Part shown: one piece after another, positions 27,022 to 35,885 of the stretch
How positions within the stretch are numbered: position 1 is the stretch's first letter
Layout of the letters: the number at the start of each line of letters is the position of its first letter
Assembly (NCBI RefSeq): GCF_923868895.1
Contig: NZ_OV350343.1
Coordinates: 2,294,001 to 2,358,000 of the forward strand
Source of the DNA: Halomonas sp. TD01
Lineage (GTDB): Bacteria > Pseudomonadota > Gammaproteobacteria > Pseudomonadales > Halomonadaceae
Length of the DNA stretch: 64,000 bases
Direction of reading: 5' to 3'
Program-made: the position numbers and the translations under genes
Notes under the pieces: generated by a model
What the model saw: the letters and a program-made list of their open reading frames with translations, nothing else
What the model was told of the DNA's origin: nothing
The model's database searches: none

Positions 27022-28485
27022 GTGCTGGGGCCGATGCTGTTTGCCTTTGTCCTGCTGTTTTTTCACCCTGCGGACCTGAGTATAGAAGGCCGCATGGTGC
27101 TTGCTACCACGCTATGGGTAGCTGTGTGGTGGATTACCGAAGCCATTCCTATTCCGGTTACGTCGCTACTGCCCATCGTGTTGTTGCCTATTACTGGGGC
27201 GCTTGAGAGTAGTGCGGTAACGGCGGCTTACGGCAATCCTATTATTTTCCTTTTCCTCGGTGGCTTTATGATTGCCCTGGCGATGGAGAAGTGGGACCTA
27301 CATAAGCGTATTGCACTCACCATTATTTCGGTATTGGGCACCAGTATTAACAGTATTGTGTTCGGCTTTATGGCGGCCACTGGCTTTTTGTCGATGTGGG
27401 TATCCAATACCGCGTCGGTTATGATGATGCTGCCTATTGGCACTGCGATTGTGTATCAGGTGACACAAGAGCTGAGTAAGAGCGATGGTGATCATAGCGA
27501 AGACATCGATAAATTCAGTAAAGCGCTGATTTTTGGCGTCGGCTACGGCGGCACTATCGGCGGTTTGGGTACCCTGATTGGTACGCCTCCCAATATCATC
27601 CTGGCGGCAATTGTGAATGAGCTGTTTGGTGTTGAAATCACCTTTGCCAGCTGGATGATGTTTGCTTTTCCAGTCGTTGTGGTACTTCTGTTTATTGGTT
27701 GGCTGATGCTGACACGCTTTATTTACCCGATTAAATTCAGCAGCCTGCCTGGAGGCAAAGCGCTTATTGCCAAAGAGAAGGAAGCACTGGGTAACATTAG
27801 TTTTGAAGAGAAAGCTGTGTTGGTCGTTTTCCTGTCAGCGGCATTTTTCTGGATTACCCGTTCTTTCCTGTGGCAAGGCCAAATACTCACCATTCCAGGT
27901 ATTAACGACACGATGATTGCCATTGTAGCGGCGATTGCGCTGTTCTTAATTCCTTCGCCAAACAAAGGCGGCTGCCTGCTCGGGTGGGATATTGCGAAAG
28001 ACGTACCCTGGGGCATTCTGCTGCTATTTGGCGGTGGCTTGGCGATTGCTGCTGGTTTCAGTTCCTCTGGGTTAGCCGTGTGGATCGGTAGCCAGATGAG
28101 TGTGCTGGAGGGCGTTAACTTCTTGCTGGTGATCTTGTTAGCCGCTGGAATGGTGTTGTTCTTGACCGAAATCACCTCCAACACAGCAACGGCCACGATG
28201 ATTCTGCCAGTACTGGCATCGCTAGCACTGGCGTTGGATATTCACCCATTTGTACTGATGGTGCCTGCCGCCATGGCAGCTAACTGCGCCTTTATGCTGC
28301 CGGTGGGCACGCCTCCCAACGCAATCATTTTTGCTACCGGTAAAATTAAAATTATCGAAATGGTGCGCAATGGCTTCTGGCTGAATATTTTCGCGTTACT
28401 GCTGATTGTGGTGGCGGTTTATTTCTTGTTACCCCTATTGTGGGGAATCGATCTAACCACCTATCCAGACGCGTTCCGCGACTAA
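27022..28485 (+). CDS. DASS/SLC13-family sodium:dicarboxylate-type transporter
   Basis: A 487-residue secondary transporter with 11-12 hydrophobic helices and both SLC13 SNT-type motifs: WVSNTASVMMMLPIG near residue 135 and ITSNTATATMILPV near 385. The signature VGTPPNAIIFATGKIKI follows. It probably imports di- or tricarboxylates or sulfate-like anions with sodium. GTG at 27022 has no clear ribosome site. In-frame codons continue upstream to 26977 (PPKPPAYTKAQKIGLVLGPM) before a stop, and a different frame from ATG 26942 reads MRQVSNNTRVTNRQN. A frameshift near 26981-26990 has probably separated the true start. The native N-terminus is therefore uncertain. Confidence 0.85.
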   Translation: MLGPMLFAFVLLFFHPADLSIEGRMVLATTLWVAVWWITEAIPIPVTSLLPIVLLPITGALESSAVTAAYGNPIIFLFLGGFMIALAMEKWDLHKRIALTIISVLGTSINSIVFGFMAATGFLSMWVSNTASVMMMLPIGTAIVYQVTQELSKSDGDHSEDIDKFSKALIFGVGYGGTIGGLGTLIGTPPNIILAAIVNELFGVEITFASWMMFAFPVVVVLLFIGWLMLTRFIYPIKFSSLPGGKALIAKEKEALGNISFEEKAVLVVFLSAAFFWITRSFLWQGQILTIPGINDTMIAIVAAIALFLIPSPNKGGCLLGWDIAKDVPWGILLLFGGGLAIAAGFSSSGLAVWIGSQMSVLEGVNFLLVILLAAGMVLFLTEITSNTATATMILPVLASLALALDIHPFVLMVPAAMAANCAFMLPVGTPPNAIIFATGKIKIIEMVRNGFWLNIFALLLIVVAVYFLLPLLWGIDLTTYPDAFRD

Positions 28486-28509
28486 CTGCCAGCGACTACT
28501 ACTGCTTCA

Positions 28510-28535
28510 AGCCCCGCCATGTGCGGGGCTTTTTG
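28510..28535 (+). terminator. Terminator after the DASS transporter
   Basis: AGCCCCGC, a 5-base loop (CATGT) and GCGGGGCT form a perfect 8-bp GC-rich stem followed by TTTTT. Confidence 0.85.
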
Positions 28536-28603
28536 TGCTGGGTGAAGGACAGTTTGGAATGCAGATTGCTATGATGGGCAATATTTTTTGCGTTGAGCCT
28601 GCC

Positions 28604-29752
28604 ATGCGACTACTTCATACCGCCGATTGGCACCTGGGGCGGCTGTTTCACAACCTCTCGCTGCTGGAAGACCAACGCCATGTGCTGAGCCAGCTACTGG
28701 ACATTATTGACCGCGATGCGGTGGATGCCGTGCTGATTGCCGGTGATATCTATGATCGTTCGGTGCCGCCAGCCGCTGCTGTCACGCTGTTAGATGAGGT
28801 GCTTGGCGAATTGTGTGAAAAGCGTGGTTTGCCGGTGATTATGATTTCTGGCAACCATGACGGCGCTGAGCGCCTCGGCTTCGGCGCGCGCCACCTGCGC
28901 CAAGCAGGGCTGCATATTTTGTCTGATCTATCCAACTGCGATCACCCCGTGACACTGTCGATTAATGGGGAAGAAGTGGATGTGTTCGGTATTCCCTACG
29001 CTGACCCAGAGTATGTACGCAGCCAGTTTTCGGTGGATGTACGCGACTTTGACAGCGCTCATCGCTACTTGGTTGAACGTATCAACACCCAGCGCCAAGT
29101 AGGCCGCCCCACCGTACTGATGAGCCACTGCTTTGTGGATGGCGGCAGTGCCAGCGATTCAGAGCGCCCGTTAACCTTGGGGGGCGCGGAAAGCGTTGCC
29201 TGGGAACCTATGCAGTTGTTTGATTATGTCGCTCTAGGCCACCTTCATGGGCCGCAATATCGCGGCGGTGAGCATATTCGCTACAGTGGCTCGCTGCTTA
29301 AATACAGCTTCTCAGAGGCTAACCAGCGCAAAGGCGTCACGCTGGTGGATATTGGCCAAGAGGGCGTGAGCCAGATCGAACACCGCCCGCTAACACCGCA
29401 CCGAGAGGTGCGCGTGCTGGAAGGCGAGCTAGCTGAGCTGCTAGCACAAGGCAGAACCGATGCCCAGGCTGATGACTACCTGTTAGTACGGCTGACCGAC
29501 CGCCACGCGATTCTTGACCCCATGGGCAAGCTGCGCGAGGTCTACCCCAATGTGCTGCATTTAGAAAAACCCGGCATGCTGGAAGCGCGAGGGCGTCAGC
29601 AGCTAGATCGCGAGCGGCTGCAGTTTAGCGCGTTGGACATGTTTAGCGATTTCTTTACTCAAACCAGCGGAGACACCATGAGTGATGAGCAGGCCAACGC
29701 TATGCGTGAACTCATCACCACCCTAAGCCGTGAGCAGGAGAGCCAGCCATGA
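28604..29752 (+). CDS. sbcD: Exonuclease subunit SbcD
   Basis: A 382-residue metallophosphoesterase. Its Mre11-type motifs are in order: LLHTADWHLGR, IAGDIYDRS, MISGNHDGAE, LMSHCFVDGG and ALGHLHGPQ. These coordinate two metal ions for nuclease action. SbcCD trims hairpins and DNA ends in palindrome and double-strand-break processing. The start at 28604 (MRLLHTADW) is preferred over 28535 as the family begins here. The gene overlaps sbcC by 4 bp. Confidence 0.95.
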   Translation: MRLLHTADWHLGRLFHNLSLLEDQRHVLSQLLDIIDRDAVDAVLIAGDIYDRSVPPAAAVTLLDEVLGELCEKRGLPVIMISGNHDGAERLGFGARHLRQAGLHILSDLSNCDHPVTLSINGEEVDVFGIPYADPEYVRSQFSVDVRDFDSAHRYLVERINTQRQVGRPTVLMSHCFVDGGSASDSERPLTLGGAESVAWEPMQLFDYVALGHLHGPQYRGGEHIRYSGSLLKYSFSEANQRKGVTLVDIGQEGVSQIEHRPLTPHREVRVLEGELAELLAQGRTDAQADDYLLVRLTDRHAILDPMGKLREVYPNVLHLEKPGMLEARGRQQLDRERLQFSALDMFSDFFTQTSGDTMSDEQANAMRELITTLSREQESQP

Positions 29753-32700
29753 CGCCGTTAACGCTCACCATGCAGGCGTTTGGCCCCTTTGCAGGCAGTG
29801 AAACGATCGACTTTACTGCGCTGGGCAAAAGCCCGTTGTTTCTGATTAACGGCCCCACGGGCGCAGGGAAAAGCTCAATATTAGATGCCATCTGTTTTGC
29901 GCTTTACGGTCAAACCACCGGCAATGACCGTGATGCCGGCCAAATGCGCTGCGACCAAGCTGCTGCTACCTTGTTGACCGAGGTGAGCTTGGATTTTCGC
30001 CTGCGCGATAGTGCTTACCGAGTGCGCCGGGTGCCCCAGCAGGAGCGCCCCAAGGCCACTGGTGAAGGCACTACCACACAAAGCGCTGAAGCCCAGCTGT
30101 GGCGGCTTACCCCGGAAGGTGATGAGGATGAATGTTTGGTGGCGCGTAAGGTCACCGATGCCAACAGCCAGCTGCACGCTTTAATAGGTCTGGATGCTAA
30201 TCAATTTCGCCAAGTAATGGTGCTCCCCCAGGGGAAGTTTCGTGAACTGTTGTTAGCGGAATCGAAAGACCGCGAGAAAATTTTTTCTCAGTTGTTTCAA
30301 ACCCAGATTTTTCAGCGTATTGAAGAGCGCCTGCGTGCCCAGGCGAATCAAATAGAGCGAGCGGTGAATGATCATCGCCAACATATCAATGGCATTTTGG
30401 CCGGGGGCGAGCTGGAAAGCGAAGCGGCATTGGCGCAAGAAGTAGAGGCGCTAACCCCGCAAGTAGGGCAAGCGCGTCAGCGTTTTGAAACCGCTCAGCA
30501 GCAGCGCCGTAGTGCTGAACAGCGACGAGATGAAGCCCAAGCGTTACAGCGCCAATTTGAAGCGCGAGACAGCCTCGCCGCAGAGAAAGCACGCCACCTT
30601 GAGCAGCAAGCGCAAATAACCGCCTTTCAGAGCCGCTTGACCCAAAGCGACCACGCTCAAGCGCTACGACCTTACAGTGCTGCGTTAGTCCAAGCGCAGC
30701 AGGCACTCACTACCGCCCAAGAAGAGCAGCGACAAGCCGATGCCGCGCTTACTACCCAGCGTACGAATACTGAACAAGCCAAGCGTACCTTTGAAGCGGC
30801 ACGCCAGCGCCAGACCGAACTGCCCGCACTACGTGAGCGCCATCGTCAGTTGGGCGAGTTTATCCACAAAAGCCAGCAGTTAAGTGAGCTTGAAGCGCGC
30901 TGGCAAGCGGCACAAACCGCTTGGCAGCAAGCCGATGACATACTTAAGCGTGATGAAGCTCAATTAGACGGTATTCGTCAGCAAGGTGAAGCGCTAAGCG
31001 TTACTCTTGAGCAGCTGCAAACGGAAAGTCAGCAGTTGGCCAGCGCCCCTGCAGAGCTGAGCCGCCACGAGAGCCTGCTAGCTCAGCGACAGGAGTTGGA
31101 GGAGCTGATGCGGCAGGGGCGTGAGTTTACCGCTCAACAACAACAGGCAACAGAGGCGCTTCAAGGTCGGCGCAGCGAAGCAGAACAGGCTAAGCGCCAC
31201 GCAACTGAGCAAGAGATGCGCTGGCACCAAGGGCAAGCCGCATTGCTAGCGCGCACCCTTAAAGAGGACGCACCTTGCCCAGTGTGTGGCAGCCTTGAGC
31301 ACCCAGCTCCGGCGTTTAAACATACTGACATTGTTACCCAAGCGCAGGTGGAAGCAGCCCGTTCAGCCCAGGAGCAAGCGCGCCACGCATTACATACCGC
31401 CGAGCGTCAGGATCACCAGTTAGCACAACAGAATAGTTACAACGCTGAGCAGGTGCAGCGCCGTACTCACCAGCTTGGTGAGTGGGCTAGCCAACCGCCG
31501 TTTGAGTTGCAACAGGCCTGCGAACAATTGCGCCGCCAAGTCGAGCGTCGGAAAAATGTCGAAAGTGAGATTAACCAGCAAACCAGTACCCGTGACGAGC
31601 TACGCCGTGACTGGGGCACGCTGGATAAACAGCTCAACGCCCAGCGGCCTCAGGTTGAAAAGGCCAAAGAGGAGGCGTTACGGCTAGAGAGCCAGCGCGA
31701 TCAATTAAGCCAATCACTGCCAGAAGATGCCCGTAACCCGTTGGCCATGCGCCAAACGCTCACTGAACTTGATAACCAAATTGCTGAGCTTGAACAGGCC
31801 TGGGAGCGTGCACAACAGGTGCTTTCGACGAGCGAAACCCAGCAGGCGCGGGCAGAAGAGCAGCTGCGTGGCGCGAATCAGCGGGTAGCGCGTAGCCAGC
31901 AAGCGTATGAGCAGGCCCAGAATGAGTGGCAAACGGCACTACAAGCCAGTTCGTTTGAAAGTGAAGCTGCCTTTCAGGCTGCTAAGCTAGAAGATAACCA
32001 ACGTCAAGACCTGGTTCGCCAAGTAGAGGCGTATCAGCGCCGCTTGGCTGAACTTGAAGGCGCGCTACAGAATTACCATGCCCAACTGGCCGAAAAAACG
32101 CCGCCGGATATTGCTGCACTCACTACACTCACCCAAGCCGCCCAAGCTGAGGAACATACCCAACTAGAGGAGTGGCGGGCGATGGATGGGCGGTTAAAGG
32201 CCTTGCAGGGTATTCGTCAAAAACTGACCGCTGCCCACGCGGCCCAGGCCGAGCTTGAAGCCCAGTATCGGGTGTGGGGAACGCTCAGCGAGGTGGCCAA
32301 CGGGCGGACTGGTAATCGCATCAGCCTGCAGCGGTTTGTATTGGGGGTGCTGCTGGACGACGTACTGATTCAGGCGTCTGAACGGCTGGTGCGTATGAGC
32401 CGTGGGCGCTACCAGTTGGTGCGCCGCGAAGATCCCTCTAAAGGCAATAAAGCGTCAGGATTGGAGCTAGACGTTGCCGACACCTATACCGGCAAGAGCC
32501 GCTCGGTAGCGACGCTCTCCGGTGGTGAGTCGTTTATGGCGGCCTTGGCGCTGGCGCTAGGGCTTTCTGATGTGGTGCAGGCCTACGCAGGCGGTATTCA
32601 GTTGGATACGCTATTTATTGATGAGGGCTTTGGTAGCCTTGATCAGGATGCATTAGACCAAGCGATTTCGATGCTCAGCGAGTTACAAATGGGCGGGCGA

Positions 32701-32814
32701 ATGATCGGGATTATCTCTCATGTCAGCGAACTCAAAGAGCAAATGCCTGTCCGTGTTGAAGTGCGTGCCAGCCGACTTGGTAGCTCGGTGGAAGTGAAGG
32801 GCGCGCTTCTTTAA
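29749..32814 (+). CDS. sbcC: Exonuclease subunit SbcC (SMC/Rad50-like ATPase)
   Basis: A 1,021-residue ATPase partner of SbcD. Walker A GPTGAGKSSIL is at about residues 34-44. Two long, Gln/Glu/Ala-rich coiled coils flank a zinc hook CPVCG near residue 507. The C-terminal lobe holds the ABC signature LSGGESFMAALALALGL and Walker B LFIDEGFGSLD. The family dimerises through the hook and uses ATP to open and close DNA-end access. It is translationally coupled to sbcD and followed by a terminator. Confidence 0.96.
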   Translation: MTPLTLTMQAFGPFAGSETIDFTALGKSPLFLINGPTGAGKSSILDAICFALYGQTTGNDRDAGQMRCDQAAATLLTEVSLDFRLRDSAYRVRRVPQQERPKATGEGTTTQSAEAQLWRLTPEGDEDECLVARKVTDANSQLHALIGLDANQFRQVMVLPQGKFRELLLAESKDREKIFSQLFQTQIFQRIEERLRAQANQIERAVNDHRQHINGILAGGELESEAALAQEVEALTPQVGQARQRFETAQQQRRSAEQRRDEAQALQRQFEARDSLAAEKARHLEQQAQITAFQSRLTQSDHAQALRPYSAALVQAQQALTTAQEEQRQADAALTTQRTNTEQAKRTFEAARQRQTELPALRERHRQLGEFIHKSQQLSELEARWQAAQTAWQQADDILKRDEAQLDGIRQQGEALSVTLEQLQTESQQLASAPAELSRHESLLAQRQELEELMRQGREFTAQQQQATEALQGRRSEAEQAKRHATEQEMRWHQGQAALLARTLKEDAPCPVCGSLEHPAPAFKHTDIVTQAQVEAARSAQEQARHALHTAERQDHQLAQQNSYNAEQVQRRTHQLGEWASQPPFELQQACEQLRRQVERRKNVESEINQQTSTRDELRRDWGTLDKQLNAQRPQVEKAKEEALRLESQRDQLSQSLPEDARNPLAMRQTLTELDNQIAELEQAWERAQQVLSTSETQQARAEEQLRGANQRVARSQQAYEQAQNEWQTALQASSFESEAAFQAAKLEDNQRQDLVRQVEAYQRRLAELEGALQNYHAQLAEKTPPDIAALTTLTQAAQAEEHTQLEEWRAMDGRLKALQGIRQKLTAAHAAQAELEAQYRVWGTLSEVANGRTGNRISLQRFVLGVLLDDVLIQASERLVRMSRGRYQLVRREDPSKGNKASGLELDVADTYTGKSRSVATLSGGESFMAALALALGLSDVVQAYAGGIQLDTLFIDEGFGSLDQDALDQAISMLSELQMGGRMIGIISHVSELKEQMPVRVEVRASRLGSSVEVKGALL

Positions 32815-32834
32815 TGCCTGGGGTGGCGTTAATT

Positions 32835-32860
32835 CATGCTGCGTTCATACAGCATGTTTT
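32835..32860 (+). terminator. Terminator after sbcC
   Basis: CATGCTG, an 8-base loop and CAGCATG form a perfect 7-bp stem followed by TTTT, about 20 bp after the sbcC stop. Confidence 0.65.
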
Positions 32861-32919
32861 ATAACGGAAGTGAATCGTCTAGCGAGCCCTAGAGATACTA
32901 TCCACTTAGGAGTGCAAGG

Positions 32920-33690
32920 ATGAACGCAAGCAAGATTTTACAACAGTTGATGAAGCAGGCCAGCGGTAGCAGAAGTAGTGGAAACAGTAGTGGCAGCGGA
33001 AGCGGTATCGATGTTAAAGGCGTTATTGATGGGCTATCGCGCCAGCTAGGCGGTGGTAGTAGCGGCGCAGGCCAGAGCTCACGTCAAGGCGGCGGCTCTA
33101 GCGGTTTTGATATGAAGAGCCTGTTAGGTGGTGGCGCAATGGGATTGCTTGTTGGCTCTAAGCGTGGCCGTAGCATGGGCGGTAAAGCACTCAAGTACGG
33201 CGCGATTGCCGGTGTGGGGATGTTGGCCTGGAAAGCATGGCAAAGCTCCCAGGAAGGAAAAAATGGTGCTAACTCGTTCAGCGCTGCTCAAAATGCATCC
33301 GAGGGCGAGCGAGTAGAAGTGCTTAGCGGTGAGTATCAAGAGCGGCGCAGCCTTGAGCTGTTGCAAGCAATGATCATGGCCGCAAGGGCTGATGGACACA
33401 TTGATGAGCAAGAGCAGTCACTCATCACAGAGCAGATCGATGCGCTAGGTGCCGATCAGGAGATGCACCGCTGGGTCGAGCAGCAGCTTAACGCCCCGCT
33501 GGATGCTCAGGCACTCGCCCGTGAAGCCGACTCCCCCCAGGCTGCTCGCGAGATGTATTTGATCAGCGTTGCTGTTACTGACGATCAAAATCCCATGGAG
33601 CGCGCCTGGCTGGATCAATTGGCAAGCGCGCTGAATCTCTCGCCTGATATGGCCGCCGAACTTGAACGCCAGGCGCAGCAGGCAGGTTAA
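32920..33690 (+). CDS. DUF533 (YebE-like) inner-membrane protein with Gly/Ser-rich N-terminus
   Basis: A 256-residue protein. The first about 70 residues are Gly/Ser-rich and low-complexity (SGSRSSGNSSGSGSGIDVKG). A GGKALKYGAIAGVGMLAWKA segment at about 88-108 looks like a membrane helix. The C-terminal about 120 residues form a TerB-like helical domain (SLELLQAMIMAARADGHIDE, EQSLITEQIDALG). This is the DUF533/YebE layout, with no assigned biochemical role. AAGGATG surrounds the start. The stop overlaps the pgpA ATG (TAATG), so the two are translationally coupled. Confidence 0.85.
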   Translation: MNASKILQQLMKQASGSRSSGNSSGSGSGIDVKGVIDGLSRQLGGGSSGAGQSSRQGGGSSGFDMKSLLGGGAMGLLVGSKRGRSMGGKALKYGAIAGVGMLAWKAWQSSQEGKNGANSFSAAQNASEGERVEVLSGEYQERRSLELLQAMIMAARADGHIDEQEQSLITEQIDALGADQEMHRWVEQQLNAPLDAQALAREADSPQAAREMYLISVAVTDDQNPMERAWLDQLASALNLSPDMAAELERQAQQAG

Positions 33691-34178
33691 TGCTAGATAC
33701 GATTAATTTTTGGTTAGCCACCGGCTTCGGCTTGGGGCTAGCGCCAATGGCACCGGGTACTTTTGGTTCGCTGTTGGGTATCCCCTTAGCATGGTGGTTG
33801 TTGAGCCGTCCGCTGGTACAGCAGAGCGCTATCATCGCTGTTCTGCTAGTACTTGCGGTGCCGGTTTGCCAAGTCGCTGCGAGACACTATGCAGGGTTGG
33901 ATCATGGCAGCATTGTTGCCGATGAGTACTTGGCGTTCCCGCTGGCGGTTATTGGGTTACAAGCGGCGCGTCATCCGCTCGCAATGGCGCTGGCATTCGT
34001 TGTCTACCGCTTCTTTGATTCGCTAAAGCCGCCGCCGATTCATCTGGCAGAGTATGTGCAGGGCGGTTTTGGCATTGTGTTAGACGATGTTATTGCGGCG
34101 TTAGTAACGTGGGGAGTGATGGCGCTAGTACTGAAATTTTGGCAGCGCCGAACCACTGAACAACATTTAAACTCATAA
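33690..34178 (+). CDS. pgpA: Phosphatidylglycerophosphatase A
   Basis: A 162-residue membrane phosphatase of the PgpA family, which removes phosphate from phosphatidylglycerophosphate to give phosphatidylglycerol. Motifs seen: GLGLAPMAPGTFGSLLGIPL, IVADEYLAFPL and VVYRFFDSLKPPPI, then GGFGIVLDDVIAAL. E. coli PgpA is of similar length. It overlaps the upstream DUF533 gene by one base. It normally sits with thiL/nusB, so this placement is unusual but not unprecedented. Confidence 0.92.
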   Translation: MLDTINFWLATGFGLGLAPMAPGTFGSLLGIPLAWWLLSRPLVQQSAIIAVLLVLAVPVCQVAARHYAGLDHGSIVADEYLAFPLAVIGLQAARHPLAMALAFVVYRFFDSLKPPPIHLAEYVQGGFGIVLDDVIAALVTWGVMALVLKFWQRRTTEQHLNS

Positions 34179-34199
34179 AAATACCAGCAACGAAAAAAA

Positions 34200-34229
34200 C
34201 GCCGCTAGCCTGTTGAAAAGCTAGCGGCG
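34200..34229. terminator. Bidirectional terminator between pgpA and the aldehyde dehydrogenase gene
   Basis: CGCCGCTAGC and GCTAGCGGCG form a perfect 10-bp stem with a 10-base loop. Preceded by an A run, it is a strong intrinsic terminator on the minus strand (T run after the stem). On the plus strand its tail is weaker. Confidence 0.8.
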
Positions 34230-34302
34230 CTGTCTTGTTACTACTTATGATTCTGAGCGTTTACCGCCTTAGTTGCTAACGGTCATCGATCTTTAAGGAT
34301 AA

Positions 34303-35685
34303 TCACTCTTTAACAACAATTACTGACTTCACGTTAACGAACTCAAGCATACCGAAGCCACCATGCTCACGCCCATAACCGGAATCTTTGACGCCGCCAA
34401 ACGGCATTTCCGGGGTGGCAACGCCGAAGCCATTGATGAAGACCATGCCTGTATCAAAGTACTTGCTGGCAAGCTCGGTAGCACGCTTCACGTCTTTAGA
34501 GATGATGCCGCCGCCGAGACCATAACGGCTGTCGTTGGCAATGCGCATTGCGTCTTCATCGTCTTTAGCGCGAATTAGCGCTGCGACTGGGCCGAATAAC
34601 TCGTCATCGTAGGCGGGCTGGCCGGGTGTCACGTTGTCCAGTACAGTGACCGGATAAAAAGCGCCCTTGCCGGATGGTTTTTCACCACCGCACAAGATTT
34701 TTGCGCCTTTGCGCACACTCTCTTCCACTTGATCATGAAGAGTATCGCGCAGATCGACACGGGCCATAGGGCCTAAGTCGGTATCATCTGACCTGGGGTC
34801 GCCTACTTTCAGCGCCTTCATCTTTTCCACAAAACGCTCTTTGAACGCTTCATAGTTGGCATCGGTCACCACGAAGCGTTTTGCAGCCACGCAGGTCTGT
34901 CCGGTATTAAACACTCGGCCAGTGACGCAGGTTTTGACGGCAACGTCGAGGTCCGCATCATCCAGCACCAAATAGGCATCGTTTGAGCCCAATTCCAATA
35001 CGGTTTTTTTCAGGTGTTCGGCTGCTTTTGCCGCCACTTTACGACCTGCACCATCGCTACCCGTAAGGGTGACGCCACGAACCGCCTTGTGTGCAATCAC
35101 CTCATCAGATACATCGTGAGAGATAATGATCGTGCGGAAAACATTTTCCGGTAGGCCTGCCTCGCGGTAAATCTTTTCGAGCAGTAGGCCGCTGCCAGTG
35201 ACATTTTCAGCGTGCTTCAGGAGTACGCTATTACCCGCCATAATGTTGGCGATGGAGTAACGTACTACTTGATAAGCGGGGAAGTTCCACGGCTGTATGC
35301 CGTAGATAACACCCATGGGAGAGTAAGTGACAATGCCACGCTCGCCATTGCTGGGGTTGCGCTCTTCGTCAGCTAATGTAGTGGGGCCATGCTTAGCGGT
35401 GTAATCGCAGATGCCTGCGCAAAGCTCAACTTCCTGGCGGGCTTGGCTGGGTAGCTTACCCATTTCCTCTACCATCAGTTCGGCAAGCTCATCTTTATTG
35501 GCGTTAAGCGCCTCGCCAATGGCTTTTACCACCTTAGCACGCTGTTCAAGAGGTTTAAGCCGCCAGTCTAGAAACGCTTCATGACTGGCCTCGACAATCT
35601 GCTTGGCTTGGCTGGCATCCATCAGCGCATAAGTCTCAAGCGTTTCGCCGGTGGTTGGGTTAACGGTTGTGATGCTGTTGCTCAT
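34303..35685 (-). CDS. NAD(P)-dependent succinate-semialdehyde-type dehydrogenase
   Basis: A 460-residue aldehyde dehydrogenase. The motifs are: IQPWNFPAYQVVRY (nucleotide-binding), TGSDGAGRKVAAKAAEHLKK, the catalytic Glu in KTVLELGSNDAYLV, the catalytic Cys in GRVFNTGQTCVAAKRFVV, and C-terminal EMPFGGVKDSGYGRE. It most resembles the short GabD1-type enzymes that oxidise succinate semialdehyde to succinate. Note LELGSND in place of the usual LELGGND. It is monocistronic, with a terminator downstream and an inverted-repeat operator just upstream. Confidence 0.88.
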   Translation of the reverse strand: MSNSITTVNPTTGETLETYALMDASQAKQIVEASHEAFLDWRLKPLEQRAKVVKAIGEALNANKDELAELMVEEMGKLPSQARQEVELCAGICDYTAKHGPTTLADEERNPSNGERGIVTYSPMGVIYGIQPWNFPAYQVVRYSIANIMAGNSVLLKHAENVTGSGLLLEKIYREAGLPENVFRTIIISHDVSDEVIAHKAVRGVTLTGSDGAGRKVAAKAAEHLKKTVLELGSNDAYLVLDDADLDVAVKTCVTGRVFNTGQTCVAAKRFVVTDANYEAFKERFVEKMKALKVGDPRSDDTDLGPMARVDLRDTLHDQVEESVRKGAKILCGGEKPSGKGAFYPVTVLDNVTPGQPAYDDELFGPVAALIRAKDDEDAMRIANDSRYGLGGGIISKDVKRATELASKYFDTGMVFINGFGVATPEMPFGGVKDSGYGREHGGFGMLEFVNVKSVIVVKE

Positions 35686-35721
35686 AAGATCTCCTATCTT
35701 TTGATCAACGGGGCGTTAAAG

Positions 35722-35752
35722 AATAGACCAGTTATTAGCCGACTGGTCTATT
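35722..35752. promoter_or_regulatory. Inverted-repeat operator upstream of the aldehyde dehydrogenase gene
   Basis: AATAGACCAGT and ACTGGTCTATT form a perfect 11-bp inverted repeat with a 9-bp spacer, 37 bp upstream of the start codon. The TAGACC...GGTCTA symmetry resembles TetR-family (NemR-like) sites. No TetR gene lies in the vicinity, so the regulator would act in trans. Confidence 0.6.
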
Positions 35753-35885
35753 AATACTGATTCTCCACTCTAGTAGAAAAAACGTTGCTTTGCCCAAATT
35801 GATTGTTAGCGTCTTAACTAAAGCGCTATCCCTAGGGCAGTCACCGGTAAAAAACGTTCCGTTAAACTCGCATGTTTATGGTGGG

